Shown: positions 8,782-17,718, counted from the first letter of the stretch. The stretch is 64,000 nucleotides of DNA from Dubosiella muris (GCF_004793885.1 NZ_SRYG01000003.1:62001-126000), one strand, 5' to 3'. The notes: generated by a model not told the origin, from the sequence alone. A program made the numbers and translations.

Positions 8782-10554
8782 TTATTCATCTTCCATTGCC
8801 CAGTTCGGATTGTAGTAGTCAGCCATGTTGTCCGCTTCCACATTGTCGTTGACCGGCTGCTCATAAGACGAATCTCCATACACGTCCTCCGGTTCCATTA
8901 AATCGTCAGACCGGTAAGGCGTATACGCGTCGGCATCCGGATCCGGCGCGTATGGATCGACATTCAAATCGTTCTCTTCGTCCGTGATTTCCTCTTCGTC
9001 GTCATTGGTCTGCATCGAACCGGCCGGCGCCGTTTCGCCCGTGTCCTCCACAGTATCGGCCGAGTCGCCTTTTAGCACCGCTTGCAGCTTCTCGCGGGCC
9101 ACCTCTAAAGAATACTCGTCCGGAATCGTGACATACGCCGCCGTTCCCAGCTCCGCGCAATACTCCGTCGAACCCTCGCCCCGCAATGAGTAGCTTTCAA
9201 ATTTCCAGTGCGGATTCATCGTCAGCTGGTAGCGCATCAAATCCTTGATTTGACTCGAAGGCATATCAGTCTCGAAAGCGCCGCCCACCGCATCCACAAA
9301 CCTGCCGTAGTTCAGCAAAATCGTCGGGCTCGTAATCTTATCCAAAATCGCGCGCAACACGATTTGCTGGTTGCGCACCCGCTGGTTGTCCCCATCCAAA
9401 TAGGCGTGGCGTTCTCTGGCAAAAGCAAGCGCCCGCTCTCCCTCCAAATGGTTCCTTCCTTCTTTTACGCCTTCCAGCGTTTCATTGGCGTAAAACGTTT
9501 TGACAGCCAATCCTTTTTCAACGTCGATATCAATTCCATTGAGCGCGTCAACCAAATTAACCAGTGAAGAAAAATTGACCCGAACCGTGTAATTGATATT
9601 GATTCCCAGCGCTTTTTCCAGCGTCGCTTCCGTCGTCTCGATTCCATGAAGCCCCGTATGCGTCAGCTTATCCATTTCGCCTTCCGCGCATCCCATCGCG
9701 CTTGGGCAAGCCATCTCCAAATAGTAATCCCGCGGAATACTCGTCATTAAAACGACACCGCTTTTCGGATTCACCGTCACGAGCATGTTCACGTCGCTGC
9801 GCGAGTTTTCTCCTAGCGAACCGTACGTGTCGTTTCCGCTAATCAGGACGGTAAACGGCTCTTTCGTCACATTGACCTGATCTTGCGAATCCGCTTTGAT
9901 TTCCGGCTTCGGCGTATAGTAAACCTCTTGATAAATCGTTTTGGTTTCTGTCGTTACGAAGGTGTACGGCTCCACATCGTGCACGATTCCCAGAAAGCCA
10001 TCGTTCATGATCATCGCGTCGATCTCTCCGTTGTACAGCGCCGCCGTCATATCGACCATTGAAGGATACTCGCTTTCATTGACCGTTACACCTGCCTTTT
10101 GAAGAGCGGTTTCAATCAACCGGGTTCCTTGCGCGTCCTGCGCCGGGCATATGCCCACCGTTTTTCCTTTCAATTCCTGAATATCCTGAATGGAAGAACC
10201 GGCCATGACGCGAATCGTCGCCGTGTTGGCTGTCTTATCCGCCAAATCGTCAATTTTCGCGAACATTTCATCCGTCTTGTAAATGTAGTAGTTTCCCGCG
10301 CCATACGCAATCGTGAAAATCAAAACCAGAACGGTGATGAAAAAGCGCATTCCCGTCTTCCAGGCCTTAAAATACGTCAGCAAAAACAACAGGAGCGCAA
10401 TCACGACTACGACTCCAATCACAGGGAGCAAATACGATACCGGGAGAATATTCAATTTGTAAATCTGGAAAGAAAGCAGCAGCGAAAACACCACCAAAAA
10501 AGGCGCCAGTAGTTTCGCGAACAGCCCTTTCCGTAATTTTCGTTTCTTTTTCAT
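8782..10554 (-). CDS. LCP family wall-polymer ligase, paralogue of the gene at 2466-4214
   Basis: 590 residues with the same domain order as the other LCP gene: three N-terminal hydrophobic segments, a solute-binding-like domain (QELKGKTVGICPAQDAQGTR, ALYNGEIDAMIMNDGF), then the LCP domain (FTVLISGNDTYGSLGENSRS, SIPRDYYLEM, FARERHAYLDGDNQRVRNQQ). The long acidic tail is rich in Asp, Tyr and Pro. I choose ATG 10554, with AAGGGA upstream, over the TTG at 10578. GC content is higher than in the 2466-4214 paralogue. LCP proteins attach wall teichoic acid or capsule to peptidoglycan. It is flanked by terminators and appears monocistronic, so it may be a housekeeping ligase distinct from the operon-encoded one. 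Confidence 0.92.
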   Translation of the reverse strand: MKKKRKLRKGLFAKLLAPFLVVFSLLLSFQIYKLNILPVSYLLPVIGVVVVIALLLFLLTYFKAWKTGMRFFITVLVLIFTIAYGAGNYYIYKTDEMFAKIDDLADKTANTATIRVMAGSSIQDIQELKGKTVGICPAQDAQGTRLIETALQKAGVTVNESEYPSMVDMTAALYNGEIDAMIMNDGFLGIVHDVEPYTFVTTETKTIYQEVYYTPKPEIKADSQDQVNVTKEPFTVLISGNDTYGSLGENSRSDVNMLVTVNPKSGVVLMTSIPRDYYLEMACPSAMGCAEGEMDKLTHTGLHGIETTEATLEKALGININYTVRVNFSSLVNLVDALNGIDIDVEKGLAVKTFYANETLEGVKEGRNHLEGERALAFARERHAYLDGDNQRVRNQQIVLRAILDKITSPTILLNYGRFVDAVGGAFETDMPSSQIKDLMRYQLTMNPHWKFESYSLRGEGSTEYCAELGTAAYVTIPDEYSLEVAREKLQAVLKGDSADTVEDTGETAPAGSMQTNDDEEEITDEENDLNVDPYAPDPDADAYTPYRSDDLMEPEDVYGDSSYEQPVNDNVEADNMADYYNPNWAMEDE

Positions 10555-10647
10555 AAGTACGGTTCCCTTCAGCTTCAAAATTTTATCATAAGTTTGGAAG
10601 TGTTCCCTTTATTTTTTATAATTTCACATATTGTTTTTTGAAAGCAC

Positions 10648-10676
10648 AGAAAAAGAACGAGAGGCACCTCCCGTTC
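10648..10676 (-). terminator. Terminator of the ftsA-ftsZ-orf unit
   Basis: Minus-strand GAACGGGAGG and CCTCTCGTTC (10655-10676) pair almost completely, with one G-U, and are followed by TTTTTCTG. Confidence 0.8.
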
Positions 10677-10694
10677 CTCAGATTTTCACTCACT

Positions 10695-11039
10695 TCATGG
10701 ATCGCGTTTTCCATACCGCGCATTCATTCGGTCGATGGATTGATTGATATCTTCGGCCAAGACGGAAATCACATCGGTTTCTTCATCTGTAAACAAATTA
10801 AAATAGTATCGTTTCCATTTTTTCGTCTTCGTATCGAAGACGACCAGTGTATCGGGAATGGAGGAAAACACGCAGTTCTCAATCGCGAGCTCATTTTGGA
10901 ACACGAGCCCGGTTCGTTGATTTCTCTGGATTTCCTTTTCCTTTCCGGAAACGATGCCGGATCCGATATTTCGCTCCTGAAAAAAGTCGCGCAGCGCCTT
11001 TGTTTCCAGCAGCTCCTCACCGAATAAAGCGATTTTCAT
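10695..11039 (-). CDS. Conserved-looking small protein encoded just downstream of ftsZ
   Basis: 114 residues, family not recognised. It begins MKIALFGEELLETKALRDFF, has a beta-rich middle (PDTLVVFDTKTKKWKRYYFN) and a helical end (DINQSIDRMNARYGKRDP). It starts only 5 nt after the ftsZ stop and lacks a clear ribosome binding site, so translation is probably coupled to ftsZ. The ftsA-ftsZ transcript ends right after it. Position alone suggests a link to division or FtsZ homeostasis; no motif proves this. A competing plus-strand frame over the same DNA has no start signal or context. Confidence 0.7.
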   Translation of the reverse strand: MKIALFGEELLETKALRDFFQERNIGSGIVSGKEKEIQRNQRTGLVFQNELAIENCVFSSIPDTLVVFDTKTKKWKRYYFNLFTDEETDVISVLAEDINQSIDRMNARYGKRDP

Positions 11040-11044
11040 TTGGT

Positions 11045-12160
11045 TTAGCGATTAAAGAAGAAATTCGGGATTTGATCGTCCTGATTCGTTTCCTCGACGG
11101 CTGTCGTCACCACCCCCGGATTGACCGGCGTTTGGATAGCAGGCTGTGTGAACAGCGCCTGCGAGGACTGAGCCAGTTGAACTTGCGGATTTTCGCTTCT
11201 TTTCTTTCTTGTTTTTTGTGTCTGCTCTTCAAAGCCGGTCGCAATCACCGTCACGATGACCGCGTCGCCCAGCTGCTCGTTAATGGCGATACCGAAAATG
11301 CAGTCCACATCGCCGCCAGCGGCATCCTGAATGACCGCCACCGCGTTTTGCGCGTCGTACAGCGAAACTTTGTCGCCGCCTGTAATGTTGATGATCGCGC
11401 TCTTCGCTCCGCTGATATTAGCTTCCAGCAAAGGCGACTGAATGGCTTTTTCCGCAGCGACAACCGCTTTGTCTTCGCCTTCAGCCATACCGATTCCAAT
11501 CAGCGCGCGTCCCTGGTTTTGCATCACGCTGCGAACATCGGCAAAGTCAAGGTTGATTAACGCAGGAACCGCGATCAAATCGGAAATCGTCTGCACGCCT
11601 TGACGCAATACATTGTCCGCCGCCTGGAACGCTTCCTCGATTGGCTTTCTTCCAATTACTTCCAGAAGATTGTCGTTGGATACGATAATTAAAGAATCCA
11701 CATACTTTTTCAGTTCGTCGATTCCTTCCGCCGCGTTGTTGGCCCGGCGGCGTCCCTCGAACGTGAACGGACGGGTAACGACGCCAACCGTCAACGCGCC
11801 TTCCTCTTTGGCCACTTTCGCCACGAGAGGAGCCGCGCCGGTTCCGGTTCCGCCGCCCATTCCGGCTGTGATGAACACCATGTCGGCGCCATTCACCGCG
11901 TCGCGCAGCTCGCTTTCCGATTCCTCTGCCGCCTTGCGTCCGTATTCAGGATTTCCTCCGGCACCCAAGCCTTTGGTCGTTTCTTTTCCCAAAACGATTT
12001 TATTGTCCGTCGGTGAGTTTTTCATCACCTGAACATCCGTATTGCAGATGTAAAATTCCACTCCTTTGACACCGTCCGCGACCATGCGGTTTACCGCATT
12101 GCTTCCGCCGCCGCCGACGCCAAATACTTTAATATTCGCTACTTGATTGAATTCTGGCAT
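11045..12160 (-). CDS. ftsZ: Cell division protein FtsZ
   Basis: 371-residue tubulin homologue that polymerises with GTP into the division ring. The glycine-rich start [15 protein letters not shown] (12-26), the tubulin signature GGGTGTG at 102-108 and the catalytic T7 loop region [11 protein letters not shown] near 205 are all present. The C-terminus QIPNFFFNR matches the conserved tail that binds FtsA, EzrA or SepF, joined by a short flexible linker rich in Gln, Thr and Val. AGGAGG lies upstream of the ATG. It follows ftsA by 20 nt, and a small unknown gene follows 5 nt after its stop. Length and all motifs are normal. Confidence 0.98.
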   Translation of the reverse strand: MPEFNQVANIKVFGVGGGGSNAVNRMVADGVKGVEFYICNTDVQVMKNSPTDNKIVLGKETTKGLGAGGNPEYGRKAAEESESELRDAVNGADMVFITAGMGGGTGTGAAPLVAKVAKEEGALTVGVVTRPFTFEGRRRANNAAEGIDELKKYVDSLIIVSNDNLLEVIGRKPIEEAFQAADNVLRQGVQTISDLIAVPALINLDFADVRSVMQNQGRALIGIGMAEGEDKAVVAAEKAIQSPLLEANISGAKSAIINITGGDKVSLYDAQNAVAVIQDAAGGDVDCIFGIAINEQLGDAVIVTVIATGFEEQTQKTRKKRSENPQVQLAQSSQALFTQPAIQTPVNPGVVTTAVEETNQDDQIPNFFFNR

Positions 12161-12180
12161 ATTTTCCGGTTCCTCCTGTT

Positions 12181-13434
12181 TTAATCCTTATCCGCTAATA
12201 TAACGCTTTTCATCTTCTTCGTGAAGCCCCCATCGCCATCTTTCGATTTCTGATTGATGGAGTCGATGCTCGCTTCCAGTTCGTTGTTGTTGACAGAGAT
12301 CCTTTCGTCATTGCGGATCCTGTTCGTATCCTGCCACACAAAGGCGGCACCCAGATCGGCCACGAACGAGCCGTCTCTTGCGCCAATCGTTGAAGTTTCA
12401 TAAACGATCGTTTCCGCGCAAAACGAATCCGCCAACTCTTTCAAAACAGCGATGTTGCTGCCTTTTCCCGTCATGACGAATCGCGTTTTCCCATTGCGCA
12501 CAATCGGCTCGCAAGCGGTGTTGATTTCCGTGATATACTCTTTCAAGCGGGGAAGCGTCACTTTCGCCAATTCCTCGGCGCTGATCTCGACGCGGTCGTC
12601 TTCCTTTTGCTCGATATAGACGATGACGTCGCTGTTTTCCTCTTCCCGGCTTGAAAATATATTTTGCAGAAGCCGATAGCCAATCTCGTCGGAGAGATTG
12701 TACTTTTCCTTTAATGGTTCAATGATCCAGTTGAAGCCTTTGTCGATCTGGGCGACCGACATCAGCTTTTCATTCATAAACAAACCAAGTGAAGTGTGCT
12801 GCGCCTCGATCGAAAGCTGAACGATCGCCCGGTCCTCGCTTTGCTGCAAGGCTGCGGTTTCCTGTCCACTCGCGTAGACGTCAAGACACAAGTCGAGAAT
12901 TTCCAGATTTGCCAGTTCAATGCACTTTGCAAATTCATAAATCGTCTGCTTGTCGCCATACAGCAAGTCGACGTTCATATAAAAATCGGTGCATTCTTCG
13001 CCTTTCGGCATCTTTTTCGATTCATTTCCATTTACGATATATGTAATTCGATTCGGATTCACATACTCGACATCGTCGCCCATCCTTTTCTGGATCGCCT
13101 TTTGATATCCCTGCTGAATATGAAACTGCCGGATCGTTTTGGTTCCGTCCTCAATCTGCACATGGACTTTTTGAGAATTTCTTTTCACATTGATTGATGG
13201 AATGATCAAAATAACCCGTTCGATACGATATCCAAGGGCCGCTTGCGCGCTCTTGGTCGCTTCGCGAACCGCTGTCACGACCATGGATTCATCGAGGATC
13301 TTTCCATTCTGAATGCCCGAACAAGCAACGCGCTCGACTCTCAGAACATTCGATCTCGATTCAAAGATCTCCATGACGACGAGCCGGACTTCCTGATCAG
13401 CAAGCTCAATCGCTGCATAAACTTTTTTACTCAT
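12181..13434 (-). CDS. ftsA: Cell division protein FtsA (divergent)
   Basis: 417 residues with an actin-like ATPase fold and an FtsA-type inserted domain. It begins [20 protein letters not shown], has SHS2-like features ([20 protein letters not shown]) and a phosphate-2-like region ([20 protein letters not shown]). FtsA anchors FtsZ filaments to the membrane. The C-terminus [13 protein letters not shown] is basic and amphipathic, as expected for the membrane-targeting helix, though shorter than usual. Sequence is divergent, so the call rests on fold-like motifs plus its position 20 nt before ftsZ. ATG 13434 follows AAGGAGATG. It has its own promoter and is not in the same transcript as the PBP gene. 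Confidence 0.88.
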   Translation of the reverse strand: MSKKVYAAIELADQEVRLVVMEIFESRSNVLRVERVACSGIQNGKILDESMVVTAVREATKSAQAALGYRIERVILIIPSINVKRNSQKVHVQIEDGTKTIRQFHIQQGYQKAIQKRMGDDVEYVNPNRITYIVNGNESKKMPKGEECTDFYMNVDLLYGDKQTIYEFAKCIELANLEILDLCLDVYASGQETAALQQSEDRAIVQLSIEAQHTSLGLFMNEKLMSVAQIDKGFNWIIEPLKEKYNLSDEIGYRLLQNIFSSREEENSDVIVYIEQKEDDRVEISAEELAKVTLPRLKEYITEINTACEPIVRNGKTRFVMTGKGSNIAVLKELADSFCAETIVYETSTIGARDGSFVADLGAAFVWQDTNRIRNDERISVNNNELEASIDSINQKSKDGDGGFTKKMKSVILADKD

Positions 13435-13463
13435 TCGACATCTCCTTCATGCACTTCGCGTCT

Positions 13464-13492
13464 ATTATAACCTATTCGCTTCCGTTTTTTAA
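13464..13492 (-). promoter_or_regulatory. Promoter of ftsA-ftsZ-orf
   Basis: Minus strand shows TTAAAA (13487-13492), a 17-nt spacer and TATAAT (13464-13469). It lies between the terminator of the PBP gene and ftsA. Confidence 0.65.
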
Positions 13493-13533
13493 GGCGATTT
13501 TTTCAATTCCTTTTATATCGTAACAAATTCTTT

Positions 13534-13559
13534 GAAAAATAGGTGCCCGCTTGCCTATT
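13534..13559 (-). terminator. Terminator overlapping the end of the PBP2B gene
   Basis: AATAGG and CCTATT arms (13538-13543, 13554-13559) around a 10-nt loop, then TTTTTC on the minus strand. The stop codon TAG lies inside the hairpin. Confidence 0.6.
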
Positions 13560-15741
13560 CAAGTGTCACCTGCACATCGGAATTCGTGTCGATCTGCGTG
13601 CCCGCCGGAATGTTTTGCGCCACCACTTTTCCATAACCCGATGTCTGGATCCCGATTCCGGTCAGCTGCCAAAACGCCGTGATGTCCTTGCGTGTCCATC
13701 CCGTCATATCCGGCATCGTGATCGTATTGCCATTCGTCAGCAGGAACACGCGGTCGTACGAGTACACCGTCTGCCCCTCTTTCGCGAACTGGTCGATGAC
13801 CGTGTTTCCATCGCCAATCATGACGAGTTTCACGTTTTTGTCTTTCATCTTTTCGTTGGCGTACTCAATCGAGTGGTTGATGAGCGCCGGCATCGTATAC
13901 GTCGCCCACGTGTCCCCTTCCTGCGGGGCCGAAGCCTGCGCCGTCCCGTTGACCGCGTTGGCGATCAGCGCCGCCTGCATAATCGTTTTAAACGGCTCGG
14001 CCGAATAGCCTAAATAATTGGTCGACTGCATGCCCCAGTACACCATGATTTTCGGGTCGTTTCCTGGCGCCGCCGCCATGACCGAAGACGTATAGTTGTT
14101 TTCGTCGTACTTGTGCGTTTCTTCATTGAAAATCTCGCCCGTTCCGGTTTTGGCGATTATGTCCACCCCGTCGATTTTAAAGCGGTCACCAGTCGCGCCA
14201 TCCGCCATGACGCCCGCCATCAGCTCCCGGACCTTCGCCGCCGTTTCCGCGGAAATCGGTTCCGAAACCACTTCCGGCTCGAATTTTTCCACGATCTGGT
14301 TCGTGTGCGGATTCATGATTTCCTCCACGACGTAAGGCTTCATCATCTTTCCATCGTTGAAAATCGCCGAATAAGCCTGCACGAGCTGCAAAATCGTCAA
14401 AGCTGAAGCCTGTCCGAATCCGGTTGATAAATAATCGGAAGCCGACGTAATGTTCTTTACCCCGGTTGTTTCCGGCACGAACGGAATGTCGACATACTGG
14501 TAAAATCCAAATTTATCCAGGTAATTGCTGAACTGGTCGTAATTCACGTAATTGGCGAGCAGCTCGCAAATCGCGATGTTGGACGAGAACGCAAGACCTT
14601 GCTCGAACGTGATCACGCCAAAGTTTTCTCCCAGCGCGTCGTTGATAACCGGATACCCCGTATCGGTTCCGTTGGCGACCCGGATAATTTTCCCGGCTCC
14701 GTCCTGCGTAAACGTAAAGGATCCCGCCGTATACGATTTTCCTGCCGGATACACCCCGGTGTCGATGGCGGTCGCGTACACAAACGGCTTCATGACCGAT
14801 CCGGGTTCAAGGTTCATCTCGGTCATATCGTTCATATAGTTGGAAATTTCCTTTGGATTGTTTTGGTCAAACGTTGGGTAGTTTCCCCAGGCCAGGATCT
14901 TTCCCGTTTCGACTTCCACAACGATGGCCCACGCCTTGGTGGCGTTGTTGGCTTTGATCGTTTCTTGAAGCTGCGCCTCGACGATCGACTGCAAATTGCT
15001 GTCAATCGTCAAAATAACGTCGTCGCCGTCAATCGCTTCCTTGTAGACGTTCAACGTGCCCGGAAGCAAGCTTCCGTCCACCATTTGCTGATACTGGATC
15101 TTTCCGTCTTCGCCAGACAAGTACTCGTCAAGCGTTTGTTCCAGTCCCATTTTCCCCGCGATTTTCTGCTCATCTTCATCAAACGCGGCAAACCCGACCA
15201 AACTGGACGCGATGGGAGAGGACGGATATTCCCGTTTGGTAGCTTCGACGAATCCAATGCCTGGAATATTCGCCTTCCGGATTTTTTCCATGACTTCCTT
15301 ATCCAATCGTTTCGTGCCTGTTCCAAGCTCAGTTTGATTGAGCTCGTTTTGAATGGCTTTTTTCAAAATCGAACTCACTTGTTTTTCATCAATGTCCGGC
15401 AGCAGCTTTTTCAAGGCTTTGGCCGTTTTCGAAGGATTGGACACGTAATCCGGATCGCCGTTTTCATCGACGAGCGAATCGTCCAAATACGCCACGACCG
15501 TGTAGGCGGCGATTTCCTGGGCGATGATGTTTCCGTTTCGATCATAAATCTTTCCTCGCCCGGCTTCGACGGTCGTGTTGACAATCGAGCTTCGGATTTG
15601 AGAATTCAGAACATCCTGCTGGGACCAAATATGGCGATGCGTCGCCATTGTGTATATAATATTCGCGATCATGACGGTCGAGACGAGCAGCATCACGACC
15701 AGAAACGCGCGGATTTTTTGATTGGTTTGTTTGACGCTCAT
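13555..15741 (-). CDS. pbpB: Class B penicillin-binding protein with PASTA domain (PBP2B/FtsI-like)
   Basis: 728 residues. One N-terminal membrane anchor (about 11-31) is followed by a dimerisation region starting EAGRGKIYDRNG (60-70). The transpeptidase domain has SVMK (315-318), SSN (386-388) and KTG (531-533). A C-terminal PASTA-like segment (about 670-728; TMPDMTGWTRKDITAFWQLT) is present. Class B PBPs crosslink septal peptidoglycan; the placement after mraZ-rsmH-ftsL supports the divisome enzyme. GAAGGAGAAAG precedes the ATG. A terminator lies between ftsL and this gene, and a TATACT plus a GCCTTT/AAAGGC hairpin (15777-15795) lie in its leader, so it is probably transcribed separately. 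Confidence 0.95.
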   Translation of the reverse strand: MSVKQTNQKIRAFLVVMLLVSTVMIANIIYTMATHRHIWSQQDVLNSQIRSSIVNTTVEAGRGKIYDRNGNIIAQEIAAYTVVAYLDDSLVDENGDPDYVSNPSKTAKALKKLLPDIDEKQVSSILKKAIQNELNQTELGTGTKRLDKEVMEKIRKANIPGIGFVEATKREYPSSPIASSLVGFAAFDEDEQKIAGKMGLEQTLDEYLSGEDGKIQYQQMVDGSLLPGTLNVYKEAIDGDDVILTIDSNLQSIVEAQLQETIKANNATKAWAIVVEVETGKILAWGNYPTFDQNNPKEISNYMNDMTEMNLEPGSVMKPFVYATAIDTGVYPAGKSYTAGSFTFTQDGAGKIIRVANGTDTGYPVINDALGENFGVITFEQGLAFSSNIAICELLANYVNYDQFSNYLDKFGFYQYVDIPFVPETTGVKNITSASDYLSTGFGQASALTILQLVQAYSAIFNDGKMMKPYVVEEIMNPHTNQIVEKFEPEVVSEPISAETAAKVRELMAGVMADGATGDRFKIDGVDIIAKTGTGEIFNEETHKYDENNYTSSVMAAAPGNDPKIMVYWGMQSTNYLGYSAEPFKTIMQAALIANAVNGTAQASAPQEGDTWATYTMPALINHSIEYANEKMKDKNVKLVMIGDGNTVIDQFAKEGQTVYSYDRVFLLTNGNTITMPDMTGWTRKDITAFWQLTGIGIQTSGYGKVVAQNIPAGTQIDTNSDVQVTLE

Positions 15742-15864
15742 ATCTTTCTTTCTCCTTCTCTATCGTCGCTGGCGCAGCCTTTCCGTTTGAAAGGCCTTCA
15801 TTTCGTTTTCCAGTATAGCATACAAGCCCGCGATTTCGCTTCCTCCGATTGGAATTCCCGGACT

Positions 15865-15890
15865 CAAAATAAAAACCGCGCATGGCGGTC
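15865..15890 (-). terminator. Terminator after ftsL
   Basis: ACCGC/GCGGT arms (15875-15879, 15885-15889) with minus-strand TTTTTATTTTG after the hairpin. It lies 4 nt beyond the tandem TAA TAA stops of ftsL and ends the mraZ unit. Confidence 0.8.
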
Positions 15891-15893
15891 TTA

Positions 15894-16205
15894 TTACTCA
15901 TTGTCCCCAATGATATAAATGTTGTTCTGGTTATCCTGCACTTGATTTTCCAGCATACCCAGCATTTGTTTTTTGTCCTGCATTGTCCGAACCGTCGCCT
16001 GCAGTTCTTCGACTTCGTTTTGTTTTGCGATATTCTCAGCCGCGATTTGCTGCTCCGTGTTCGACAGCGTGATATTATAAGCGCTGACGCAGACCTTTGT
16101 GACAAAATAGAAAGCCAGCGACACAACGAAGACGATGATTGAAACTCGCTCGAATGTCCAGCGGATCCTTCTCTTTTTCCTATTCTTTTTTTTACTCGTC
16201 TTCAT
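15894..16205 (-). CDS. ftsL: Cell division protein FtsL
   Basis: 103 residues: a strongly basic cytoplasmic N-terminus (KKKNRKKRRIRW), one membrane segment (about 22-42) and an extracytoplasmic helical coiled-coil region (EQQIAAENIAKQNEVEELQ). This is the FtsL/DivIC topology, a bitopic subunit that bridges DivIB and the septal synthase. The start overlaps the end of rsmH by 14 nt, the classic rsmH-ftsL arrangement. It is followed by a terminator rather than leading straight into the PBP gene. FtsL is poorly conserved in sequence, so the call rests on topology and synteny. Confidence 0.88.
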   Translation of the reverse strand: MKTSKKKNRKKRRIRWTFERVSIIVFVVSLAFYFVTKVCVSAYNITLSNTEQQIAAENIAKQNEVEELQATVRTMQDKKQMLGMLENQVQDNQNNIYIIGDNE

Positions 16206-17124
16206 TGCGTTCGATTCCCCTTAGCTTTGCGCTATGAGAGCGCGGATTGATTGTAAGTTCTTCAACAGAAGCCGTGACCGGCTTGCGATTCAATAAACGA
16301 TATTCTAATTTTTCTACCCCGATTTGTGGAATCCTTTTATCCACTTTTTTTGCGACGGCTACCGAACGAAAAGCGTTTTTCACGATTCGATCCTCCAGGG
16401 AGTGAAACGTGATCACAACCATTCTGCCGCGCGGTGCCAACCGTTTCAACCCCTCAATCAAAACGGTTTTTAATTGCGCGAGCTCGTGATTGACCTCGAT
16501 TCGAATAGCCTGAAATACACGTTTGGCCGGATGCCCTTTTTTTCGAAGCACGGCGTTGGGAAGCGCTCGTTTGATCACTTCCACCAGTTGAAATGTCGTT
16601 TCAATCGGCGCCTTTTCCCGTTCCATGACGATCTGTTTCGCTATTTTATAGGAAAACGGCTCTTCGCCATAGGTTGAAAACACTTCGGTCAACGCCTCCA
16701 ATGGGTATGTATTCACGACTTCGTAAGCGGTGAGCGGCGCTTCCTGATCCATTCGCATGTCCAGTCTGGCGTCTTCACGATAACTGAATCCTCGTTTTCC
16801 ATCGTCGAATTGCGGCGACGAGACACCAAGATCCATTAAAATTCCATCTACTTGTTTTATATGGTACGCATCCAAAACCGATCCGAGTTTTTCAAACGGC
16901 GCGTGCACGCACGTGAAGTTCGTTCCGATTTTTTCCAGACGCGGCCGGCTTTCCTCGATTGCCTGCCTGTCCATGTCGAAGCAATACAAATGTCCTTCGG
17001 GACACCGTTTCAGGATCTCGCTGCTGTGACCGCCGCGCCCCAACGTGCAATCGACATAAATACCATTTTTTTTCACATCGAGCATCTCGATGGCTTCATT
17101 CAACAATACGCTTACATGTTCCAT
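16192..17124 (-). CDS. rsmH: 16S rRNA m4C1402 N4-methyltransferase RsmH
   Basis: 310 residues, the normal length. It begins HVSVLLNEAIEML, followed by the SAM-binding motif DCTLGRGGHS, then MDLGVSSPQFD, and VITFHSLEDRIVK near residue 225, all diagnostic of RsmH (MraW). The enzyme N4-methylates C1402 in the decoding centre. It starts 3 nt after mraZ ends and overlaps ftsL at its 3' end, so mraZ-rsmH-ftsL form one translationally coupled operon. Confidence 0.98.
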   Translation of the reverse strand: MEHVSVLLNEAIEMLDVKKNGIYVDCTLGRGGHSSEILKRCPEGHLYCFDMDRQAIEESRPRLEKIGTNFTCVHAPFEKLGSVLDAYHIKQVDGILMDLGVSSPQFDDGKRGFSYREDARLDMRMDQEAPLTAYEVVNTYPLEALTEVFSTYGEEPFSYKIAKQIVMEREKAPIETTFQLVEVIKRALPNAVLRKKGHPAKRVFQAIRIEVNHELAQLKTVLIEGLKRLAPRGRMVVITFHSLEDRIVKNAFRSVAVAKKVDKRIPQIGVEKLEYRLLNRKPVTASVEELTINPRSHSAKLRGIERNEDE

Positions 17125-17127
17125 AAA

Positions 17128-17562
17128 TTACAATTCCATAAAATCCGAAAGGCTCTCAGCGATTTCCTCGAAGCTTCCTTCCTCTTCTTCTTCCATGCGT
17201 TCCCATTTGTGCTTCGCCCAAATCTCGATGTGATTGGCGACGCCGACGATCATACATTCCTTTTCCAGCTCAGCAAGCGAAACCAAATTGGCCGGGATCA
17301 AGATCCGTCCCTGTCCATCCAGGTCGCATTCCGACGCTTTCGAAAGCATCAGGCGCTGATATTTCCGGGCATCTTTTTTTGTTGTGGGTAACATTGAAAG
17401 TTTTTCGTACACGATTTGCCATTGGTCCAGCGTGTACACATACAAGCAGCCATCCAGTCCACGGTTCACGACAACCCGCTCGCCAAGCTCCTCGCGAAAC
17501 TTAGCTGGCATGATCAATCGCCCCTTACGATCGATGTTGTGCGCAAATTCTCCCATGAACAC
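17128..17562 (-). CDS. mraZ: Transcriptional regulator MraZ
   Basis: 144 residues with two AbrB/SpoVT-like swapped-hairpin halves, each with the MraZ signature: HNIDRKGRLIMPAKFRE (about 8-24) and CDLDGQGRILIPANL (about 79-93). MraZ forms rings and binds tandem repeats upstream of its own gene to control the division cluster. The acidic C-terminus is slightly long. I keep the GTG start at 17562 because GGGGTG lies ~9 nt upstream; ATG 17556 is the alternative. Four 10-nt spaced repeats directly upstream are its likely operator. Confidence 0.97.
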   Translation of the reverse strand: MFMGEFAHNIDRKGRLIMPAKFREELGERVVVNRGLDGCLYVYTLDQWQIVYEKLSMLPTTKKDARKYQRLMLSKASECDLDGQGRILIPANLVSLAELEKECMIVGVANHIEIWAKHKWERMEEEEEGSFEEIAESLSDFMEL

Positions 17563-17573
17563 GTGCCATCACC

Positions 17574-17608
17574 CCACTCTCTGACACTTTTTACCACTTT
17601 GTACCACT
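17574..17608 (-). promoter_or_regulatory. MraZ operator: four AGTGG-type repeats with 10-nt period
   Basis: On the minus strand AGTGG, AGTGG, AGTGT and AGTGG end at 17604, 17594, 17584 and 17574, exactly 10 nt apart, between the -10 box and the mraZ start. Period and AGTG core match the tandem boxes known for MraZ in mollicutes and other bacteria. Confidence 0.85.
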
Positions 17609-17637
17609 ATAATACATCAATAAGAATCTTTCATCAA
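17609..17637 (-). promoter_or_regulatory. Promoter of mraZ-rsmH-ftsL
   Basis: Minus strand TTGATG (17632-17637), 17-nt spacer, TATTAT (17609-17614). The MraZ repeats start immediately downstream, so bound MraZ would cover the transcription start. Confidence 0.8.
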
Positions 17638-17684
17638 ACTATTTTGAAAAAACTTTACACGATGAAAGAAAATGTAATCTTGCC

Positions 17685-17718
17685 CCATAAAAAAAGCCAA
17701 AATCGAGTCATATGGCTT
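17685..17718 (-). terminator. Leftward-facing terminator-like hairpin with no known gene upstream of it
   Basis: Minus strand AAGCCA, 13-nt loop, TGGCTT, then TTTTTTTATG. It lies between the divergent mraZ and lactate permease genes and could block leftward antisense transcription. Confidence 0.4.

Noticed and set aside
14599-15918. 439-codon open frame on the plus strand over pbpB and ftsL
   Set aside because: It is antisense to a PBP gene with all catalytic motifs, has no ribosome binding site and has Arg/His-rich composition typical of shadow frames.
15542-16126. 194-codon minus-strand frame overlapping ftsL and the pbpB start
   Set aside because: Out of frame with both real genes and includes the ftsL terminator; FtsL topology and rsmH overlap fix the true frame.
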